Part shown: one piece after another, positions 21,849-33,757 of the stretch
Layout of the letters: each line of letters opens with the position of its first letter
How positions within the stretch are numbered: the stretch's first letter is position 1
Source: Saussurea involucrata
Lineage: Eukaryota; Streptophyta; Magnoliopsida; Asterales; Asteraceae
DNA length: 64,000 nucleotides
Direction of reading: 5' to 3'
Assembly: GCA_033807775.1 (NCBI GenBank)
Contig: CM066321.1
Coordinates: 233,980,350 to 234,044,349, forward strand
Notes under the pieces: generated by a model
Database searches by the model: none
The model's input: only the letters and a program-made list of their open reading frames with translations
Told to the model about the DNA's origin: nothing
Translations under genes and position numbers: made by a program

Positions 21849-23394
21849 TGTAACGACCCGGTATTCCATAACATACCTAATATATAAGAATTAGCATTTC
21901 ATACACAACGTCGTTACTTTCATAACAAAATACATGATAATTTACATTCGGTCCAAAGTCTCAAAACCATACAATAGAAAAGAAACGTAAACATATCCTA
22001 ATCTTCGTCAGCTATCAACCGCCTCCTATGCTTTATCTTCCCTTTGCTAACCAAAGATCTTTAACTTGGAATACATATGTTTGAAAGGAAAAAATGAGGG
22101 TTAGACCAAAAGGTCTAGTGAGATAATCCCTATCAGTTTAGAAATCCTTTTTATAAAATACACATATATCACACATAATTAAGTATCAAGTAAGACTCGT
22201 GCATTGTGCTCAACTCTTCGTCCTCCTTCTCCTTCTCAATCCCTTGCCATATTAGTTGGTTGCGAGCCAACAACACCGCTGTACAACAACTACAGCACCG
22301 CTGTACAACAGCTACAGCAACACCGCCGACTATAGTTTCGGCTAACATATACTCGTGTAGTGTAATGCACAGATAAATACAATATATACATGTACCAATA
22401 TATCATATTGTCATTTATAAAACTTTCATTACATTTCAATCACCTATCCATCTCAATCATAAACACGTAATCACACCATATATCACGTAATCAATCCATA
22501 CATATCCATCTCATATATATATATATCCCAGTTGAAAACATTTTAAATAAAAACTCACCTCGATCGCTTATCCATAAACACTTCCAAGCTTTTCTCCAAA
22601 AGATACAGTCTTTCAATCCAAATCCACAGAATCTGAAACAGATTAAATACAAATATCCCCTTACCATTTGAACACGTGAACTCTAGATAAATCTACCTAA
22701 CTCTCGCCATCAAAACAACCAAACAACTATAGATTCCGGACAGCCCAAAGCCACCCGGACAACCCAACTTTTCCGGACAGCATCACTAACCCGGATAACC
22801 CAACCTTTCCGGATAGCATAAGGAATCCGGACACCAAAGTAATCCGGATGCCATCCGGTATCTAATTCATCCGGAAACCATCAAAAAAATCGTCCGGACA
22901 TTATCAACAAACTACCCGGACACCACCCAAGAAACTACCCGGACACATTCATATCATCCGGACACCTCTGACTGTTTATCCCATTTTCACCCAGAAATCG
23001 ACTGAATCATTAACAGATGTGATTTTGACTATTCTACTCTGATAGGAACTATCTAAAAGCAATTACAAACACAAAATGTAAAGGAAACATACCTTGAATC
23101 ACTTCTAAGTACACCAATTGAATCCTTAACCTAGCTTTTCTTCTTTTTCTTCTTTTCTTCCCAACACACACACACACCTTCAGCTGAAATATCTGAATTA
23201 CTGAGTTGTGAAATATCTGAACTCCTAAAGGGGTAATATCAACCTATTTTCATTTTAAACCTTGAACTTCTCAACAATGCCCCAAACACCCCTAAACTTA
23301 TAATTTACCCAAACTTACCCTAATATTCAACTTTAAAGTTAACTAAACTTAACGAAAAGGGATTTTAACTAACGGACTTACCCGGGATATTACA
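21849..23394 (-). repeat. 3' LTR of element T (1546 bp)
   Basis: Plus-strand ends TGTAACGACCCGG...GATATTACA. It contains short GCTGTACAACA repeats, a TA microsatellite, CACGTG at 22673-22678 and a CCGGAC/TCCGGA-rich stretch at about 22735-22985. Confidence 0.93.
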
Positions 23395-23619
23395 TTATCT
23401 TCCCTTAAAAGAATTACGTCCCGGAATTCGGTTAAGCGAAAAGGTATGAATACTTAGTTTCCACTACTACCTCGAACTCAACCAAAGCCATCGGAAATAG
23501 CTGAATAGACATCCCACACCTATCTATACCTCTAACACAGATAAGCAACAAAAGAACAGAAAATACTAATAATCATTTCACACCGAAGTCATATAACACT
23601 TTAGCACATATAGAGTTTG

Positions 23620-24873
23620 TTAGAATATACCTGTAACCTCATCCGGAATTTCCTCTGCCTCTTGTGTCATCATTTGGAAAACTCGACCCTTTGCTTTCGG
23701 TACCTCAGGCCCTTGTTCCTCTCCCGGCCTAACACCCGTTGGTCTCACCGTCGTACTACCCTGCTGTGCTTTCCATTGCGGACAATCTGACTGAATATGT
23801 TCAGGGGAATTGCAAACGAAACAAAATCGAGTTACGTGACAGTCTCTAGCAATGTGACAAGTCTTCCCGCACTTGTAACATCTTCGGGACTCCACATAAC
23901 AGTTTCCTTGATGAACACGATCGCATTTTGGACATGGTCTTTCAACTGGTCTGAAAGGTAAATAACTATCAAACCTCGGGGATTCGTACTCCTCCAAATC
24001 GTATATTGTTTCTTCCAATTTTCTTTTTCTAGTACTCTTATCACCAGCGTCTCTTCTATTATCCCGTTCCACATTTTCTGCGGCATCTACTGCGGCTGAG
24101 AAGGTATCAGGTCCTTTTATAATCACTAGCCTTCTAATTTCTGCATTTAGACCGAAAATAAACCTTTCCATCTTCAAAGCCTCTGTGGCAACGTAGTACT
24201 CCGCAAAACAAGACTTCTCCAGAAAGCGAGCAGTGTAATCCCTAACCGATAAACTTCTCTGATGTAGGTTCATGAATTCCTCTTCCAACTGTCTAACTGC
24301 TGCTTGAGGACATAACTGTCATTTGAAAGCTGTTGTGAATTCGTCCAAAGTAAAAGTTGAGTATACATCAGATCCTCTAGAGGTAGTATGAGCCTCCCAC
24401 CAAAATAGAGCATCTGCCTTCAACATCGCAGTTCCATATAGCACTTTATCTTCTTCTGCACACTTGCTGGTCCTGAAGACAGCTTCTATCTCTTTCAGCC
24501 ACCTCATGGCCTTCACTGGATCTCTTTCTCTTGTATATGTCGGGGATTTACAATTTAAAAACATTTTATAGTCACACTTCCTTGGCACCAGTATGACAGT
24601 ATGTGTAATGGGTATTTCGTCTTCCAGACTCGGATCTGGTATTCCAGTTTCAGTGTGACGAGTTCTATCAAACATAGCTTGTATATTGGTTTGAAGTCTT
24701 CCCATTTCCGCCGTCAAATCATTTCGTGTAACAAACTCCGTACCTCGCCCTTGAACTCTGCCTCCAGTTCTGCCCCTACCTCTTTCTCCCCCTCGTCCCC
24801 TTGTCCCAACTGTTGGATTTGTTCTATTAGGATTTCCTCCTCCCCGATTCATTTGTCTAGTACCGCTTGCCAT
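23620..24873 (-). pseudogene. gag: Gypsy gag of element T, one nonsense codon
   Basis: It starts at an ATG followed by a Gly/Arg-rich N terminus (GRGGERGRGRTGGRVQGRG). The Retrotrans_gag domain follows: DPVKAMRWLKEIEAVFR, EDKVLYGTAMLKADALFWWE. An in-frame TGA at 24319-24321 interrupts it right after TTAFK; the frame then continues (RQLEEEFMNLHQ). Three Cys-rich motifs follow: CPKCDRVHQGNC, CYKCGKTCHIARDC and CFVCNSPEHIQSDC. The protein stops at DEVTGIF, about where the Gypsy protease would begin. Gag binds RNA and forms particles; here it may have been enough for trans-mobilisation. TGA for CGA is a likely CpG change, but I did not confirm this. Confidence 0.88.
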
Positions 24874-25120
24874 TCTGTAGATTCAAACAAGGTTAACATA
24901 CACATAAGCACATACCCCATATAAGAAGGTATTCCAGTCCAAGCATGCACCTGTAAGATCACAATTACACTGGCCAGGTGTAATCTGAAATTACCTTACA
25001 TGATGTTCCTTCTACCTTTTATACTTAGCATCCCAAGGTTCTAATATATCAAGGACATCCTACTTCACATGCAGTTTAAGTCTAGGTACGGGTACAAATA
25101 CCTAAATCCCTTAAACTAGG

Positions 25121-25132
25121 GCTCTGATACCA
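25121..25132 (-). other. Primer binding site of element T (tRNA-Met type)
   Basis: TGGTATCAGAGC on the minus strand, two bases from the LTR end at 25135. Confidence 0.88.
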
Positions 25133-25134
25133 TT

Positions 25135-26698
25135 TGTAACGACTCGGTATCCCATAACATACATAATATATAATAATTAACATTTCATACACAACGTCGT
25201 TACTTTCATAACAAAATACATGATAATTCACATTCGGTCCCAAAGTCTCAAAACCATACAATACAAAAGAAACATAAACATATCCTAATCTTCGTCAGCT
25301 ATCAACCGCCTCCTATGCTTTATTCTTCCCTTTGCTAACCAAAGATCCTTAACCTGGAATACATATTTTTAAAAGGAAAAAATGAGGGTTAGACCAAAAG
25401 GTCTAGTGAGATAATCCCTGTCAGTTTAGAAATCCTTTTTATAAAATACACATATATCACACATAATTAAATATCAAGTAAGACTCGTGCATTGTGCTCA
25501 ACTCTTCGTCCTCTTTCTCCTTCTCAATCCCTTGGCCATATTAGTTGGTTGCGAGCCAACAACACCGCTGTACAACAACTACAACACCGCTGTACAACAG
25601 CTACAGCAACACCGCCGACTATAGTTTCGGCTAACATATACTCGTGTAGTGTAATGCACAGATAAATACAATATATATGTACCAATATATCATATTGTCA
25701 TTTATAAAACTTTCATTACATTTCAATCACCTATCCATCTCAATCATAAACACGTAATCACACCATATATCAGGTATCCAATCCATACATATCCATCTCA
25801 TATATATATATCATATATATATGTATCCCAGTTGAAAACATTTTAAATAAAAACTCACCTCGATCGCTTATCCATAAACACTTCCAAGCTTTTCTCCAAA
25901 AGATACAGTCTTTCAATCCAAATCCACAGAATCTGAAACAGATTAAATACAAATATCCCCTTACCATTTGAACACGTGAACTCTAGATAAATCTACCTAA
26001 CTCTCGCCATCAAAACAACCAAACAGCTATAGTTTCTGGACATCCCAAAGCCACCCGGACAACCCAACTTTTCCGGGCAGCATCACTAACCCGGATAACC
26101 CAACCTTTCCGGACAACATAAGGAATTCGGACACCAAAGTAATCCGAATGCCATCCGGTATCTAATTCATCCGGAAACCATCAAACAAATCGTCCGGACA
26201 TTATCAGCAAACTACCCGGACACCACCCAAGAAACTACCCGGACACATTCATATCATCCGGACACCTCTGACTGTTTATCCCATTTTCACCCAGAAATCG
26301 ACTGAATCATTAACAGATGTGATTTTGACTATTCTACTCCGATAGGAACTATCTAAAAGCAATTACAAACACAAAATGTAAAGGAAACATACCTTGAATC
26401 ACTTCTAAGTACACCAATTGAAGCCTTAACCTAGCTTTTCTTCTTTTTCTTATTTTCTTCCCAACACACACACACACACACCTTCAGCTGAAATATCTGA
26501 ATTACTGAGTTGTGAAATATATGAACTCCTAAAGGGGTAATATCAACCTATTTTCATTTTAAACCTTGAACTTCTCAACAATGCCCCAAACACCCCTAAA
26601 CTTATAATTTACCCAAACTTACCCTAATATTCAACTTTAAAGTTAACTAAACTTAACGAAAAGGAATTTTAACTAACAGACTTACCCGGGATATTACA
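25135..26698 (-). repeat. 5' LTR of element T (1564 bp)
   Basis: Nearly the same as 21849-23394, with scattered substitutions and different microsatellite lengths (longer CA and TA runs). The CCGGAC-rich stretch is at about 26040-26270. Confidence 0.93.
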
Positions 26699-27413
26699 AT
26701 CAATGGTCGACAGCCGTTTCTTTTGTTCATTAATACAGGTCTACAAGCCATTATGGTACAACGATCAATAACGGTCGAGCTCTTAATGACATTAAAGACT
26801 CGATAGCGGTTACAAAGCCAATCATCAAAGCGCATTTAATATCGGCAGCGGTTACAAGACCAGCCATTAACAGCACTAAAGACGACGTCCGTTACGACAG
26901 TTATCGAAGTATTTAATGAGCCAATAAAAACGCCCGGAGACTATAAATTCCAAGCTCAATCCTCAGTTCAAGAGACATCGAACAACAGACACAAACACTC
27001 GAACTCGAAAGAACACTTGAAACACAGAAATCGCTCTCAGAAGAATCGCACTCGACGCACGACATCAGCGCACGACACACAGTTTAAACACACGACACAT
27101 ATTGTTTTAACTTTCGAAACACTTGTTACTTTACATTTTGAAGTCTTTCCTTCATTTGTATTGTAATCTCTGTACGATCGACACCCGAAACACAAGGACA
27201 TCGCCCCTGTTTGGCGACCATAGTGCACTGTCGACTCTCATAGAGTCGACCGCGGTTTTTTCCCTCGTTTTGGGGTTTTCCGCGTCACCAAATCTCTTGT
27301 CTCTTTTACTTTTTCCTCGCAATTGTGTTATTTGGCTTGAGATACGTTTCTTTAGTTGTTAAATGTCCACATCGACCTTAAGTTGTACTTTTGTGCGATT
27401 TTTTGCATTAACA
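26699..27413 (+). repeat. Gypsy element G, 5' LTR right part
   Basis: Continues the LTR broken by T. It ends ...CATTAACA just before the primer site. The last ~350 bp match 63614-63982 at the window end (TTGTAATCTCTGTAC, ATCGACACCCG, GGACATCGCCCCTG). No gene is seen. Confidence 0.78.
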
Positions 27414-27416
27414 GTT

Positions 27417-27433
27417 TGGCGCCATCCGTGGGA
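27417..27433 (+). other. Primer binding site of Gypsy element G
   Basis: TGGCGCCATCCGTGGGA three bases after the LTR end. This form is usual in non-chromovirus Gypsy elements of plants. I do not assign the tRNA. Confidence 0.72.
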
Positions 27434-27789
27434 CCCCATCTAGAGAAAATCTCAAGCCAACACGGACCGCTCTAACGATCTTGTAAAGTTCTTTCAGGTA
27501 TATGGCAAATTGTCAAGACCCCTAATTTAACCTCAATCGGAATCGAATACGGCTCGAAACCAGATTCAAGCCCTGATAAAAAAATGCTCCGTCAAAAGTA
27601 TCGCATGTATCGCATCATCCAATGGACTCGGGGGCTTGGAACACCCTTCACAAACTGAAAAATACCACATTTGATTTCAAAAGTCCTCAGAAAAGGCGCT
27701 TATCGACTCCACGTTACGGCTCGCAAGATCATATGAATACAGGTCTTACGATTTACATCGTGAGAAACCAAAGTCTCTACGACTTAAAA
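27434..27789 (+). other. Gypsy element G leader, no gene
   Basis: Leader sequence after the primer site. The only open frames are short. It contains no recognisable gag domain, which suggests that the interior was deleted before element B inserted. Confidence 0.5.
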
Positions 27790-28124
27790 ACACAGGTTGC
27801 TATTTATAATCGTCAGTAAAAGACGACTTACGTTTTTTCTTATAATCGCCAGTCATGGCAAATGCAGGTTTCAATTTATAGCCGTCAGTAAAAGACGACT
27901 TATGTTTTTTTCTTACGATCGCCAGTCAGGGCAAACGCAGGTTGCAATTTGTAATCGTCGATAAGAGACGACTTATATTTTACAATCGCCAGTCAAGGCA
28001 AACGCAGGTCGCAATTTATAGTCCTCAGTAAAAGATGACTCGCATTTTCTTATGATCTACAGTCACGACAAACGCAGGTTAAAAATTGTTGGTCGCCAAT
28101 AAAAGCGACTCACACGATCGCTAG
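27790..28124 (+). repeat. ~72-bp tandem repeats with hairpin cores (element G interior)
   Basis: Cores CGTCAGTAAAAGACG and variants begin at 27811, 27883, 27956, 28023 and 28094 (spacing 72, 73, 67, 71). Each unit also has CGCCAGTCA.GGCAAACGCAGGT. Further copies follow on the other side of element B at 42857, 42932 and 42971. Many cores are short inverted repeats, for example GTCGTC-AATAAA-GACGAC. Confidence 0.75.
28120..28124. repeat. Target site duplication of element B (left)
   Basis: GCTAG, matched by GCTAG at 42839-42843 directly outside the right LTR. Confidence 0.9.
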
Positions 28125-28931
28125 TGTTGGTTCCCGTATTTCATTAACAAAGATTATCTTATCTATTAGTTCAAATGAGATGTGTTGCGGAAGCGTATTT
28201 GAAGAACTAACAGATATGTTTTTATAGAAACAATACAAACTATCAAATAAACAGTATATGAAGAACAGATGAATATCTCAAAGTTTACTGTATTTGATGA
28301 AGAACACTAACAATAGATTTGACGTTAATTGTGTGTGTGTGTGTTTTTCTTGTATATGAACTTGTTTTTTCATATTGTTAGTTAGGAAGAACTCAACATG
28401 AGTCTTCCTTTTATACTACTACAAAAAACTATTCTAGACAAAAGGACTAATGCTACAGGAAAGACGGGATGGCATGAACAGTTGGAAACCTGCATGCATT
28501 AAATGCGCTAATATCAACTTGCAAGGATGCCTATTAGAGTTTGACACGTGTTTGTTGTCGGACCATGCCTTGTACAAGTTGATGAACGGACCCTGGAACA
28601 GCAGCAAGATATTTCTGTAACAGTGGTAAGATATTTCTGCAACAGTGGCAAGATATTATAAATATCTTCCAAGTCTTCAGTCTGAACCGCAGAGGCTCTG
28701 TCAAGGGTGACAGAGGTTCTGCGGCTCGGTCCTTGGTGAGCATTCTTCTGTAGATCCTTCTTTGGTCCTTTGTGAGTAGTCTTCTGTAGATTCTTCTTGG
28801 GACTTGGTGTTCCTTGAATGATCGTTTGCTTTGGCAGAGCTTCTGTGGAACACCGTAGAGCTTCTGTGGAACTCTTTCATACTTAGCCTATTTTTCAATA
28901 CTTCTAATATTATGAATATTTGGAGCTAACA
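28125..28931 (-). repeat. 3' LTR of element B (807 bp)
   Basis: TGTTGGTTCCC...GGAGCTAACA on the plus strand. On the minus strand CACGTG (28545-28550) precedes TATAAAAGG (28407-28415) by ~130 bp. It holds a GT microsatellite and a near-perfect 17-bp inverted repeat (28687-28703 with 28708-28724, two mismatches). Confidence 0.93.
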
Positions 28932-28943
28932 ATCTCCCCCTAA
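28932..28943 (-). other. Polypurine tract of element B
   Basis: Minus-strand TAGGGGGAGAT directly next to the 3' LTR. It primes plus-strand DNA synthesis in this class of element. Confidence 0.8.
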
Positions 28944-29068
28944 GTATTGAAAAATGAAAATTTGACTTTATGCATAATTAGGCTAAGTAAAGTAGACAGA
29001 GGTTAAACAATACCTCAAAAGTTTCATTTTATTTCTTTTTGACTATTACAGAGATATGTAAAAGAGAT

Positions 29069-32000
29069 TTAGACATTTGCATCTTTGAAGTCATTGAAAC
29101 TTCTGTTGTCGAATCCTACTTCTCTGAGCTCGTGATAGAAATTGATGCAGAGTTCTCTCAAGCCGATTGTAGCATCTATTTCTCTGATCATTCTTTCTGC
29201 TGATTCTTGATCCATAAGCTCAGTACCTCTGTTCTCTTCTAAGATTGATCTGAAGTTATTCATAGTACTGGTTGCATACTTCTGACAGTCCATTTCCACA
29301 AACAGTCTTACTTGACCTGCAGGATCCTTATACACTAACCCGTACCTTGGTGTTGTTATGATTGAGTTGGGTATTGCAGAAGGTGGGAAGTGATCCTCTG
29401 GTGGTCTCAGACTCAGGTTTCTGACTCCAAGATCTCTTCCCAGTTGAAAGTCTATCATGCTATACAGCAGAAGCTTTTCTCTCATTGCTTTCCTGAACAC
29501 TTGATAGGCCCTTCTGTTAGCATCGTTGTCGAAGTTTTCTTTCGTCCAAAGTAGAAGATCTGGCAGATCGTAGGGGTTCAAGTTCCTTATATCGGCATCT
29601 GAAAATTGATTTTCGGACTTGTTTTCCCTTTTGACTTTGTAAATTGTGTACCTGATCTTTGGAAAGGTTCTCGTTTGAGAGAATTTACATTATATTACCT
29701 TTTCTATTTTGGACTCTGAGAAGACTTCTGCCCTTGATTTTGGCTTTGTTCTACTGAAGGTGTTGTCAAGGTCAGCTCTGAGTTGAGGATCTTCGATGTG
29801 TGGTATGGGGTTGTTCTGATATTGCTGTTTGTAAAGGTACCTATACACCACCTCTCACATTTCTGCATGTCGTGTATCTGTTAGTGGTATTGGTCTTCGC
29901 AGAGCATCCATTTGTCGTTTTATCTCTGCAACCCTACCCTCTGTTGCCCAGTCGTCTTCAGGTTTAGGAGTGACAAAGGCATCGAATGAGCTCTAAATCA
30001 ACTTCTCTGTCGTTTGTGGCATTTCTTTTTTCTTCTTAGGTTCTTCTGTCATGATTCCTTTCCCTTTATTTTTGGTTTGGGAAGGCTCAGAACCTGTTGT
30101 CTGCTTTGGATTACGTGGGATTGCTTCTGTTGGTATGGGTGTAGAGGTTTCTGCTGGTATGATGGGTATTGCCTCTGTAGTTTTTGACACTTCAGTTTCT
30201 GAGGACTTTGGTGGGGATGGTTCTGTTGGTTTGATTGGGGATTTTGGTTCTGTTGATGTTTCTTCTGTGAGCTCGGTTGTTTGTGGAGGGATATCGAAAC
30301 GTTTTGCAGCTCTGAAAGCGGATACGAATTCCATTCTTTTTAGGACATAAGTAGCAGAACGTTTAGATGTTTTTGGTTTGCGGGCAATGGATTTTCTTCT
30401 TGGGTGAGTTTTGGGTTGGGATTTTGGTGGAGAATGGGGAAGTTCTTCTGAGGATGAAGAAGTAAGGATTTGAACTTCAGGGACATCTTTTTCAAGGACA
30501 GAGGTGGTTTCCACAGAGGCTGGTGTTTCCTTTGTGGGTCCCTGTTGTGTTTCCTGAGTTTGGGTTGGTGGTGCAGAGGAAATTGATACTGCAGATATTG
30601 GAGGATTGCTTGCAGTTGTTTCTCTTTGATTCTCCCCTTGTTTCTCCCCCTCAGGATGATCTGTTGAATCATCATCATCAGAATCATCTTGACCCTTATC
30701 TTTGTTACCTTCTGCTCTGCAAGTAGTGTCAGGTTTCTTCGCCCCGGCTGCCATCATTTTGGCACAGAGATCATCACAAAGACCAAGAAGAGTTTGAACT
30801 TCGGCCTCTGTGTTGAACCGCATCTTTCCCACACTAGCCTTGAAGTCTTTTACGTAAGAAGCATTGCCTATTGTGAAGGCTCTGATAAATTCTGTCATTT
30901 GATTCAAGATGCTTTGCCCAAGTTCAGTCAACTGTGCTCTGGTCATGTAGTCGGTAGGCTTCATGGCTAGAGTAGCTTCTGTTGTTTGTTCCTGAACTTG
31001 TCGTAGAGCCTTCTGTAGTTCTTCTGGAGTAATAACTTTTGATGACACTTGTTCTTTCATCTTTTCCAGATATATGTTGATTGAGTTGTTGAAGGCAGAA
31101 GTTGCAGCTTTTTCAAAATCAGCAGCAGCAGAGGCAGGTGTGGTGGCAGAAGTTGTGGCAGCAGACTTCATCTGGGCTAGAGTAGATTGCACCTCTGTGG
31201 ACAAGTTGTCCATTTTGGTGTTTAGTTCTGAGATGGCCTTGGATGTAACTTCTGCAAAAGATTTGAAAGAGCTTTTCAACTCTTCCAATGTTTGGTTCAC
31301 AAAGGTGACAAGGGTTTGGAACTCACCCTCTTGATACATGTGAACTCGTGGTAACCTCTGGAGGAACACATTCGTCTCCAGAGTTTGTCCTTGTTCCTTG
31401 GACACCTTCTGTCACCCCTGTTTGTACGTTTAGGGTGGAAGGATTTCCTTCTTATCCTCGAGGAGAAATATGAGTTTCAACCCCTACAGAAGTTCTGTGA
31501 AGAACATTGTCCAAATCCACTTCAGAGGTGGGTATTGGAATATCCTTCTGTTGACTCGGAGACTTGTCTAGAGTCTCTTCGTCTCTGTGCTCTCTAATCC
31601 CCTCTGAAGGGATGTTGGGCCCTATTGTGGTGTGCGAGGCAGAGGAAACGAATTCCTCTGCAAGGATGTTAGGTGTGATTTGGGGCAATAAATCACGAAC
31701 TATGGGTGAGTCCTTTCGAGAGGACTCCCCAGGAATGGTTTCCCCAGTTAAATTAGGCACAGAGGTTGAAAGAGTAACCTCTGGCTGGCTGGGAGGGGTT
31801 GGGATCGAGCTGTGCTGTTCTATTTCAATGATACCTTCTGCCGCTAGACTGGCGGTATCAGAAATGTGGGTTGTACTAGGAGGGGGTTGGGATGTGTGCC
31901 ATCTTCTTCTTCGGCATCTTTTTCTGCAGAACCCTCTGCTGTTTCTATCCTAACCTCTTCCTCTAATTCTATGTTTATCTCTTCTTCTGAGGTTTCCTCT

Positions 32001-33757
32001 GTAGGCGCTACTGTTTCTGCTTCTTCTCTTAAGGAATCATAAATGAAATGAGATCCTATGAGTTGTCGTACGTGAGGGTGCATGGTTTGTGTACCTTGAG
32101 CTGCAGAAATGACTTCTGTTGTGCGCATAGCCTCTGTAGACTGATCCAATGGTTCTGCGACCCATCCTGATGGATCTAAGGTTTGGGCAATGTCGGGATT
32201 GTTGAGGAAGGCATTGAAATCTCACTGTTGATCTGTATAAACTATTGGGGAGGGAGGTTGCAGAGGTATAGCCTGTTCTTCCTCTTCTTGTTCGACATCC
32301 TCTGTGATTACTTGCAGAGGTGATATGGGTTTCTTCTTCTTTGACTTTCTCTTCTTTGGCTTAGGAGCTCCTTCTTCTGTTGATTTGGATCTTTGTTTCT
32401 TTTGTTTAGGAGGTGAGGGAGGTGCAGAAGATCTTGTTTCTGCAACTTGTGGTGGAGAAGAGTGTTGAGCTGCAGAGGTTGTAGTTTCCTCTGTTGGTTT
32501 TCTTTTCTTGCTCTTCTTCTTGGGTGTAGCTGCAGAGGTTTTTCTTTTCGAAGAAGAGGGGTAAATGCTTTCTCTTTGGGCTTTGAATCGGTCTTGTACT
32601 GAATAGTGTTTCTCCAAAGCTTTAGCCCATTCCTCTTCTGTCATCCTCTCAACTACATCTACACCTAAGGGGGCTCCTAGACGCGGGGGTGTCACAGGAC
32701 TTGGTTCTGGAGTCCTGTGAACGCGGATATACTCTAATTTCCTAAACTCATCAGTTGCATATGCCAGAAGGTTCTTCGACAGAGGTCTGCAGTGGGGGTA
32801 ACTGTCTTCATGCTCTGTAGGAGTATTTTTTTTTCATTGGGTAAAGCTTTACAGATGGCCTTCCATTGGCCATTTCTGCATTTGAAGTAGTGGCCTGAAG
32901 ATTACTCCTAGAATTCTTTGGTATTGCAGAGGAGGCAGATACCCTGGGGTATTCTTTTTGGCTCTTTGAGTTGCGAGCTTTCTGTCGATTGTATTTACTA
33001 TCTCCTGCATCATGATGGTGGCATAATCAAGTGGAATATCATAATAGATTCCATACATGATGGTCAGGATCTGGACTGAGCTTTGGTTAGGGCTACCGGT
33101 TTTCCCTGTGAGGCAACAATTTAAGATGGAGAACAGGGTATTCCACAGATGTGGTAGTCTGCCTCTACGGAAATCATTGCGTTTCCTCAGGGTTGTGTTA
33201 TACCCTAACATTTCGACGAATCGGCAGAGCTCCTCGTCCGTAGGAACCTCAACATATTTCTTGATTCCAAGTAGACCTCTGGTTGGTAGGTTGAACTCCA
33301 GTGAGAACATGGTTCTGTTAAACATGAGTTCTAGGTAGTCAGACTTGTCTGGTTTTGAAATGTAGCCCTTAATCAAAGAATCATCTGAATCAAAATGGAA
33401 ACTTTGCCAAAATTGATTCATATATCGTGCATGGATTTTGGTTGGGGTTTTGGAAAGGAGAGGGTATAGGAAATGATTTTTCATGATATTTAGGAGAAGA
33501 GCATGTGCTTCGCCGAAGGCTGTTGGTGAGGGTACCAGGTAGCAGTTATTGGATTTTAAAGGTAGAACATCTTCAAAATGTTCTTTGTTCAGAAAGTGTT
33601 GAAGGTTGGTGGTTGGTGCAAAGTTTGCAAAGTCGCCGGAGTTTTCTTTTTCAGCATTTGCGACGATGTTAGGGTTTTAGGAGTGCTCTGAATGCACTGG
33701 AGAGTGTTGAGGAGAGTTTGCCGGAGAGTTTTGAGCAGCGTGGGAACTGGAAGCCAT
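29069..33757 (-). pseudogene. Extra 3' gene of element B, multiply broken
   Basis: The start is an ATG at 33757 (MASSSHAAQNSP). A TAA follows near 33679 and the frame then continues to the piece 33484-32849. That piece carries the domain shared with A and D: NQFWQSFHF, RLPHLWNTLFSILNCCLTGKTGSPNQ, YGIYYDIPLDYATIMMQEIV. Further pieces, in different frames, are 32695-32222 (Lys/Ser-rich), 32149-31844 (acidic), 31760-31452, 31405-29993 (coiled-coil, then Thr/Pro/Ser-rich) and 29581-29069 (MIDFQLGRDLG and YGLVYKDPAGQ, the C-terminal module). I see no transmembrane helix or signal peptide. The function is unknown. Several frameshifts separate the pieces. Confidence 0.8.

Larger units (their letters stand above)
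21849..26698 (-). mobile_element. Gag-only Gypsy retrotransposon T with 5-bp target duplication
   Basis: Two LTRs (21849-23394 and 25135-26698) flank a ~1.7-kb interior that holds only a gag. Target duplications ATCAA are at 21844-21848 and 26699-26703. Primer site TGGTATCAGAGC is at 25121-25132 and the polypurine tract at about 23396-23411, both on the minus strand. The gag and LTR ends (TGTAATATCCCGGG) suggest a chromovirus such as Tekay/Del. With protease, RT, RNase H and integrase absent but LTRs, primer site, purine tract and duplication intact, this fits a mobile non-autonomous gag-bearing derivative rather than a decayed full element. Its LTRs are very similar to each other, so insertion is fairly recent. 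Confidence 0.92.

Noticed and set aside
27790..28124. CRISPR-like array
   Set aside because: Regular ~72-bp spacing is present, but the whole unit repeats with no unique spacers, there are no cas genes, and the context is a plant retroelement.
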